A DNA stretch of 60,069 nucleotides, taken from assembly GCA_003222895.1 (NCBI GenBank), contig QHXI01000057.1:1848-61916 (forward strand). Reading direction: 5' to 3'. This document shows positions 53,392 to 60,069 of the stretch, piece by piece. The position numbers and the translations under genes are program-made. Origin of the DNA: Acidobacteriota bacterium. GTDB taxonomy: Bacteria > Acidobacteriota > Blastocatellia > Pyrinomonadales > Pyrinomonadaceae. The notes beneath the pieces were generated by a model. The model had not been told where the DNA came from. It saw only the letters and a list, made by a program, of their open reading frames with translations, and did no database searches. How positions within the stretch are numbered: the first letter of the stretch is position 1; each line of letters opens with the position of its first letter.

Positions 53392-56300
53392 CTAACATTG
53401 ATCAGGCACGGGCACCAACGGTGAGACGCGCAACATGCGCGCATGGCCCAGACTCTGACCTAGTGGGTCGGGCGGAAGGGGATCGGTGAAAAGTTCAACC
53501 GCCAATGCTGTCAACGGCGTATCGTCAGGGAGCCCCAGTTGCCGCAGTTGATTCTGGACCTGCACAATCTCGAAGAGGCCTTCGCCGAATAGCGTGCGCG
53601 CGTCGGCGTCAAGGTCCATAGACTCTTGCCGAGGCGACATCATCGCGCGCGCAAGCAGCAGGTTGCGCCACGATGCGGCATCGGTTTGCTGGACGCGCGC
53701 GTAAAGCACTGCCCACATCGAAGTGCGCGGAAATCGACGACGAACATTGCGTCCGTTATGAACCGCAGTGGCGTATGGCGCCCGAATACGGATTGCGAAC
53801 TGGTCGCGCGCGGGCGAGCAGACGAGCGGAGGGGCGGGATGTTGCACGCCTGCAATTCGAAGCGCAGGCCCGAACCGACCCTGCGCTGTAGACCAGCGAC
53901 TGCCGGTATGGCCCAACCGGATTTCATAGGTAAACATCCCGAAAAGCTCTAGTGACGTTTCACTGAGGCCCTGCGGCAATCGCACCAGGTAGTGCGGGCC
54001 CGACTCGGCTTGCTCGCCCAGAGGGTCCATCGAGCGCAGGCCGCTGCCATCACGCGATTGACCCCTTGCAATTAGACGCATCCACTCCGCCTCGATCGGC
54101 AGCGGCGACTCGGTCACCTCCGCAATTTCTTCGTGTATGTCGATCAACATAGGATCAGGAGCATTAGCCAGTACGCGCACGAAGTACGCATCACCCGGAT
54201 CGATCGGGGCCGACTCAAACTCCAGCCAAAGACTGCGCTTGCGTTGCTCAGTAGAAGAATAGTCTTTCGCCGCTATGTATGGCGAAAGGGCGATGCCAGC
54301 CGAAACCAATTTGGGCACTTGCACCGGAGGGGTAGTAACCGGCAGCAGGATGCTCTCCGTTATTGGCTTGGGAGGGGGGCACGTTTCCTTTGTACGCGGA
54401 CGCGACCTTATATTCGATGGTGATCTCGGCGGGAAACTCGAGTGGCTTCAGCGGCGCGTTCGGCTGAGGCGGTGGGTTCGGCTTTGGTTTGGGATCGAAA
54501 GCATCGAAAAAGAGAATCTCGGTCGACTGTCGCACGGGCTTGCGCGGATTAGGATCATTAGAAAGCTCTGATATTGCCGCAGGCGCGACGGCATGTGGCA
54601 GCCGTATAGTGCCGGCAAGCTCAACGAGGTCGTCTTTTCCTGGACGCTTGACCCGTCGCTCGACGGTGATACCTTCCTCAGCCAGACCATCCCAGGTCCA
54701 GTCGCGCGCCAACTCAAAACGCAAAACATTTATCCAACGCTGAATCACGTCTGCGCCGGACGAGATCGTAATTGAAGAGCGCTCCGGCGAAAGCGTATGA
54801 CGCAATGCTGCTGAGCATGCGAAAACAGTGCGATGGCCCGGTCGGCCGGCGAAGGTGAGGCCAGAGTGAGCCAGGTTCAATTCCGCGGCCAGGCGCTCTG
54901 CGGGACTGGCCACGCTTCCATCAGGTGGAGGCGGCTGGAAAAAGAAGCTTCGCAAAGGAGACTCGATCTTCGCAAACAACGCTGCTTCACCCCGTGCGTG
55001 AGCGCGAAGGTCAACGGTGATTGGCACACCGCGACGCAAGTCCTCGGATGCAAAGTATCCAGGCGTTTCTTTACCGAGGCCTACTAACGTGAGACGAATA
55101 TCGCGCGCAGTAGGAATAACGAGTCGTCCGTTGTTTGGTTGTTTGGCTTTAAGAAGATCCAGAGTAGCCAGGTCTTCAAATTTGAACTCGAGTGTGATCG
55201 GGAGAGCAACTTCATTTACATCTTTTTCAAAAATCCGAGACGTGGTGTAAAGCGGCAGGTAGATATCGACATCGCCTTCGAGTGCTCGGACTTGTACCAG
55301 AATCTCAAGACTGAGCACGTCTGGATCCGGAACGCTCATCTCACGCTCCCGCTTTGCCAGAATGTCTGCGTGGAGTTCTGTCGTGAGGTCCAGGAAGTTT
55401 GCGGCGCCAGTAAACACCGCTTCGGGATAGCCTATTCGCGGCTTCTCGACAGTGAGAGATTTATCGTCGCGTTCGGGCCTATGAGTGATGTTGACCTGGG
55501 CCGGGCGAGCGTGGCGCTGAAAGTTAATAGTAGTAATGGCCTGTGGTATTTCCGGCGTATGGTCGGTTGCGGGTGGACCGCCGAACGTAAGGTCCGTAAG
55601 CCGAACGCGGAAATCATAAGTCCTGCCGTAACGGAGCGGCACCAGCTTGTCATCGACGGCCACGAAAGTTTTTTCGCGATTAAGAAGCAGCGCGGCGCTC
55701 GGGTCCTTAATAAGCGACGAGTCTTTATGCAGGGACGTGAGATTGCTGTCTGTCAGCACCAGCGAACTGCCGCGCCAAGTGGTAAAGTAGGAAGGCATCC
55801 AAAACTCACCTACACGAGCGCGAGAGATTTGAGCCGGCATCACTTCCACCACCGACTCGCCTTCGTAGAGCCCGAGATCATGCGGCCCCAGCATCAGCGT
55901 CTCAGGGCTGGCGATACGCACCAGTGAATTCCAGTCGCCGCCTTCGGTGCGAACGTCCACTCGATAACCAGCCGTTCCCATCGGCGCTTCTGCCTTTGGA
56001 TCTGTCTGGCGGTTGAGCCATTCCGCAATCTGTTCATCGTCCCAGGCCAGGCTTATTGCGTCATCACGATCCTGAACTTGTGCGCCGTGGACCATGCGCG
56101 CGAAACCCAGATCGTAACGTTCGGCTTCGCTAAACGCGTCATCTCCCACTTCCGTTCCATCCACGGGGAACAGTACTGCGGCGTAAATCGATCGATGTTC
56201 GTTGAGAGGTGGAATCCGCGCCGCGTACAGAGCCGTGAATGTTGGCGCCAATGCAGAGTAGTCACTGCTGGTATGGAGTCCGGTGTAGAGCCAGCCGCCT

Positions 56301-56887
56301 GTTTCGAAAATCTTCGGATCGTCAAATTTGATCGTGGCTTTTCCGATCAGACCTAGCGCTATCGCCAGCTGCGGCTGACGAAGTGCGTAGGCCATCAGTT
56401 GGCCCCACGTCACCTCATCAGTTAACACCTCTGGCTCCGGCGGCTGGCTCGCCTGGGCATCATGAAGCGCACATTCAAAGTCTTTTTCGCCGATCAGATA
56501 ATCTGAGAGTTGGCGGCGGCCAGTGAGGGCGAGATAGCTTTTAGTAATCGGTTTCAAAAACTTTGGCGTGACACCCCTGCGAACAGGCGTATTAATTGTG
56601 AACATCCGTTCCAGTTGAGCGAACAACGTTTCCTTTTTTACAGGAGGATCGATGAGCTTCAACTTGCCGAGTGGGGTGGCCTCAGCAGATCGAGGCAGAT
56701 CGTCGAGCCCACGAATGCCACGGGCTTCAAAAACGAGATTTGCCTGTGCAAAATTAGGCTCACCCGGTTCGGGTGACACTAAAGGACTGGTCTTGGGAAG
56801 ACAGAGGAAACGGACTTGCAGACTGTTTGGCTCCCAGTGCTGCGGGAAGGTTAGGATACCTAATTTAGATAGACCGATAAGTGGCAT
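53392..56887 (-). pseudogene. Very large hypothetical protein (1164 residues), +1 frameshift
   Basis: The frame from the ATG at 56887 (MPLIGLSKLGILTFPQHWEP) runs to about 54380 and then goes off into a wrong tail (GFGWHRPFAIHSGERLFFY). A second frame continues ESILLPVTTPPVQVPKLVSA and runs to 53392. Removing one base in the run of six G at about 54375-54380 joins them as NVPPPKPITESILLPV, giving 1164 residues in one piece. It is beta-rich and hydrophilic, with no signal peptide and no membrane segment. I recognise no family. The gene begins 10 bases after the next large gene's stop, so the two form an operon. Frameshift in a homopolymer raises the chance of a base-calling error. Confidence 0.75.
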
Positions 56888-56897
56888 AAGAGTGTCC

Positions 56898-59800
56898 TTA
56901 TAACAACGCGGCGACGGGCAACAGCGCCGGTCCGAATGCGGCCGCCAGAACAAACGTAAGCGGTAGCTTCTGTTCAAACTGGGTATTGACGTCGATATCC
57001 TCGTCGATGAGCCAGGCGATGTGCACCGTGGCGCAAACGCGGATCTGGGCCCAAATTGTTACCTCATTAGCCTGCGGGATGATGCGTTGGATACGAGCCA
57101 TAGCGTCCACCGAGAAAGAAAAACCAACCAGGCCCCCGAGTAGTTTTGCTCGCGCTTCGAGGCCCAGGATTACGCCGGGCTCGAGATTCTGAGGGATCAA
57201 CATGTAGCCGTACTTGACTGTCGCTTCCACTTCAAGCAGGCCTTTAATCAGGTCGCCGCCGATTGAGATGACCGTTGCATATCCCAGTTCGATGGTCGGC
57301 TTGCCAGTCTCATCAATCTGTATGGCGAAACGGAAGAAGCCGCCGGCATAAATCGCCGGTGGAATAATTCCCTGTTGCACATCGCCCTGAAACTCCGCGG
57401 AGAGCAGACCATGCGTTTTGCCGCTCAATCCGGTCTTTAATTCACCGCGGATTATGAACTCGCCGTAGAACTTACCGATGCCAATATCAATTCGCTTGTC
57501 ACCTTCACCAATGCGAAGTTTTAAATTGATGATGACGATGAAAGTGGGGCTCGGTCCGGGGACCGGGTTAACCTCGACATGCATGGGGAAGTCTAACAGG
57601 CCCTGAAAACAATCCAGGGCGCTGACGATCTCTTTGAGAGCGTTCAGCGCGTCACCAAAGTCGAGAGTGGGATTATCGAATTGAGGCAAGGCGCCGCTTA
57701 TCGCGTTGTAGTTCGTGTGAATGATGAACACCTTGCCGAATCCTTCGATGTTGATATCCAGATCGTTTGGAGTTGCCGAGATCTCCCACGGCTTGTTCTG
57801 AATAGCGGAATCGATAATGACGTTCACCTTTGGTACTGGGGGTTCATTTATCCTTGGGCTGAAGCCCCTGGTGATCTCCCACTCGCCACCCTTGGCTAAA
57901 CCCGGCGCCTGCAGACTAAATGTGAAATCGGGGTTAGTTAATCGCCACTCGTCTTCATCAGAAATATTGAAGAGCGGCGACTCCACACAGCGGAGTGCGT
58001 AGGTTGGCCGCGGAAATTGGCTGGTGGCCTGGACCAGCGAATACGGGTCAGCAACGAAGGGGGGCTCAGTTAGAAGCTTGCCTTTCTCGAGAGGGACATC
58101 TGACACTGACGGTTCGGGGAAGAGTACTCGGCTCGTTGCCGTGGACATGAGGAAACCGAAATGGTCAGGCTTCGAAAGATTCACATCACCAGGATCGCGG
58201 AAAATGTACTTGGGTTGACCGGTCCGTTTGATGACCGGCATGCCGTGTCGAGGATCAACTGGCGAGGCCTCCGAAGTTGAGCCGTTGATCCGGACCGCAG
58301 TCCACTGCCCGGCGCGTGGCAGTTTCGGCAATCCATATGCGGCAAGCATCAGCGCCGCCGACTTGAATGGGTTGCTGTCTGGCGCTTCGTCGGCGAAGAT
58401 TCCGGAGAGATTCATTTCGAGCGTTTCGCCTAATCGAATCCTGCAGTCGATGCCCCCGCCTACCGCCTTTCCGACGTGTTTAAGAAGCTCCACAATTCGC
58501 CCCTGGGTCACCTCAGAACCGGAATTGGTTGGTTCTATTTGTATGTAACCCGGATGATCGTATATCGGGACGAGTCCAGCTGCGCCGCCGGCGACAACGC
58601 TCTCGAGATGGGCGTCAGCATCGAACTTCACCGGTTGCCAGGAACTCCTGGAAAGCTTCAATTGAGGGTCAGAAAGGACTCTTATGCGGCGAATGTTTCT
58701 AAACGCCTGAACGACACCTTTCTCAAACTCGAAGTTCTTTGTGGTGTCCTGAAATACAAGCTTGAACTCACCATCGTTCACCGCCTGCCAACCGCTGTCG
58801 AAGCGGAGGACCTTCCCTGAGTTTCGCCGTTCGAAGATGATTGTGCGCACTACGGAACACAGCGGAAATGCCAGGGTGGTTTTTGCCTGAATGACTTCAT
58901 AGGACGTGCGGCCGTTGAGCACGTCAAAGCGCACCTTCGTGATACCGGTCGGCACATCGCGATGCCAATCGCTAAAGGTGCTGAGTCCGTATCCTGAGAG
59001 ATCGGCGCGATGCAGGGGTAACTCGCCCAAGTTGTTCACGAACAAATCCAGCTCCGCTGTAAGCGCGCTCGCAAGGTTGTTCTTGTTGGGTGTTTCAAGA
59101 TTTGTGAGTTGGACCATCGCACCGGGCATCGAACGACTAGCCGGATTTCTCAAGGGATCGCTGTTGAAGACTCCTGTGGCGAGGAGCCGGAGTTGCCGAG
59201 CGGAAGTCAATTTGCCAAATTTAGGTTCATGCAGGGTGGTAACGATGGGGTTCGCTAATGATTCAGGAATGGGTGCGAACCGGGCGAAGGCCCGCAGCCC
59301 GAAGGGCAACGAGAACAGCACCCCACAACGAAGTCTCTGGCCCGCGGCGGCTACAAAGTGGAGACTGACGATACCCGGCAAAACCGGAACCAGTTGAACT
59401 GAAGCAGCTCCGGCCAAAGTGCGCGCTCCATTTGTCTTAAAGACCAAAGTGTCAGCGTTCGGCACGCCGGCATCGGCATTGGGCACAACGTCTACCGGCT
59501 CCCACTGAACCTGAGGCTGCATCAGAAGTCGCACACCACGAAGTTCCACCGTAAGACGGTTCTCCCGCACTTGAACATTCTGGTCTGATAATCTTTCAAG
59601 CGAGACGCCAAAGTGGTGATCGTTGCTGGAAAGGTCAAGCAAGTGCAGCAGTTCGACGTGAGTCTCCAGGTGACGATCGAAAAAACTACGGAGTTCCAGT
59701 GTTTCATCTACCGGAACGTCGCCCGGAGTGGGAAATCTTACCGGGCGTTCCAGTTGCGCTTCGACGTGCGGAGTTTGCAGATTGGCCCAACGCAGCGTCA

Positions 59801-60069
59801 TCGAGAACGCAGACTCTGCAATGAAACTCCCGTCTGCCCGCGACCAGTTTGCGATGTAAGGGTCGGGCAGTGTCGGCTGGGCAAGTATCACGTCAAAGAA
59901 AAACCTTGCAATGCCGTCCGTTATGACCGACACGCCATCGTAGTCTCCGGCGAACGCGAGCCTGCGTGGTGCTCGCACCATCAAATAGAGATTTTCCAGC
60001 GCGACTCCGTGCGAGTCGTTTCCGGATTGTTGTGTCGCCGCACAGGCAACGCGCCATCGACCCGTTGGT
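56898..60069 (-). CDS. Very large hypothetical protein, 5' end beyond window
   Basis: The frame is open from the window edge (the codons upstream of the first in-window start read ATQQSGNDSHGVALENLYLM with no stop), so the true start is outside and at least 1056 residues are encoded here. The sequence is beta-rich, with segments such as RLLMQPQVQWEPVDVVPNAD, FRDPGDVNLSKPDHFGFLMS and a C-terminal part (about the last 250 residues) of alternating hydrophobic strands (FIVIINLKLRIGEGDKRIDI; EFIIRGELKTGLSG) ending in a hydrophobic tail. No signal, catalytic motif or family recognised. Its partner gene follows after 10 bases. Together they look like structural or adhesion-type proteins, which is only a guess. 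Confidence 0.75.
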   Translation of the reverse strand, partial: PTGRWRVACAATQQSGNDSHGVALENLYLMVRAPRRLAFAGDYDGVSVITDGIARFFFDVILAQPTLPDPYIANWSRADGSFIAESAFSMTLRWANLQTPHVEAQLERPVRFPTPGDVPVDETLELRSFFDRHLETHVELLHLLDLSSNDHHFGVSLERLSDQNVQVRENRLTVELRGVRLLMQPQVQWEPVDVVPNADAGVPNADTLVFKTNGARTLAGAASVQLVPVLPGIVSLHFVAAAGQRLRCGVLFSLPFGLRAFARFAPIPESLANPIVTTLHEPKFGKLTSARQLRLLATGVFNSDPLRNPASRSMPGAMVQLTNLETPNKNNLASALTAELDLFVNNLGELPLHRADLSGYGLSTFSDWHRDVPTGITKVRFDVLNGRTSYEVIQAKTTLAFPLCSVVRTIIFERRNSGKVLRFDSGWQAVNDGEFKLVFQDTTKNFEFEKGVVQAFRNIRRIRVLSDPQLKLSRSSWQPVKFDADAHLESVVAGGAAGLVPIYDHPGYIQIEPTNSGSEVTQGRIVELLKHVGKAVGGGIDCRIRLGETLEMNLSGIFADEAPDSNPFKSAALMLAAYGLPKLPRAGQWTAVRINGSTSEASPVDPRHGMPVIKRTGQPKYIFRDPGDVNLSKPDHFGFLMSTATSRVLFPEPSVSDVPLEKGKLLTEPPFVADPYSLVQATSQFPRPTYALRCVESPLFNISDEDEWRLTNPDFTFSLQAPGLAKGGEWEITRGFSPRINEPPVPKVNVIIDSAIQNKPWEISATPNDLDINIEGFGKVFIIHTNYNAISGALPQFDNPTLDFGDALNALKEIVSALDCFQGLLDFPMHVEVNPVPGPSPTFIVIINLKLRIGEGDKRIDIGIGKFYGEFIIRGELKTGLSGKTHGLLSAEFQGDVQQGIIPPAIYAGGFFRFAIQIDETGKPTIELGYATVISIGGDLIKGLLEVEATVKYGYMLIPQNLEPGVILGLEARAKLLGGLVGFSFSVDAMARIQRIIPQANEVTIWAQIRVCATVHIAWLIDEDIDVNTQFEQKLPLTFVLAAAFGPALLPVAALL

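Overview
The window (about 60 kb, GC roughly mid-50s percent) looks like chromosome from a Gram-negative environmental bacterium. Pointers are type IV pilus minor pilins with pilT, a BamD-like lipoprotein-sorting type TPR protein, PBP1A, tilS-ftsH, and futalosine-pathway menaquinone genes (mqnE, mqnD, a UbiA-type prenyltransferase, ubiX). Add large BNR/sortilin-type proteins, M64 and S9 peptidases and an Asn/Thr-rich PASTA protein, and the best inference is Acidobacteriota, probably class Blastocatellia. This is gene-content inference only; no rRNA is present.

Layout. 0.1-7.0 kb: minus-strand minor-pilin operon (FimT/GspH-, PilV-, PilW- and PilX-like) under a textbook sigma-54 promoter with two upstream palindromes, divergent from pilT. 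7.0-15.7 kb: minus-strand housekeeping run ubiX-ubiA-mqnE-mqnD-rsmB-PASTA-rpe-TPR protein, in which ubiX and rpe are broken. 15.9-19.2 kb: tilS-ftsH with a clear terminator. 19.5-22.0 kb: compact minus-strand accessory block DUF4160-DUF2442-[TIR+cold-shock-domain]-SIR2, the best candidate for an undescribed defence system. 22.1-23.3 kb: DAO-family oxidoreductase. 23.7-32.9 kb: a long minus-strand block of hydrolases almost all lacking signal peptides (metallophosphoesterase, S8 protease, M14 carboxypeptidase, M43 metalloprotease, histidine phosphatase, GH24-type lysozyme) plus a multi-pass membrane protein. 33-40 kb: BNR protein, esterase, a BrnT toxin followed by an antitoxin-leader/PD-(D/E)XK-like nuclease fusion, and PBP1A. 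40.4-52.1 kb: secreted and membrane proteins, M64 and S9 peptidases, a CHAP endolysin-like enzyme, and two palindromic MITE-like repeats. 52.1-53.4 kb: a gene-poor scar with kinase/TPR, tRNA-Glu and tRNA-like remnants. 53.4-60.1 kb: two very large unrecognised proteins, the first cut by a frameshift and the second running off the window edge.

Reading caution. Five genes are interrupted: rpe by an internal deletion; ubiX, the TIR gene and the 1164-residue protein each by one extra base; the S9 peptidase by an in-frame TAG. Three +1 shifts in one window, one of them in a run of six G, make base-calling error a serious alternative to real pseudogenisation. The rpe deletion cannot be explained that way.
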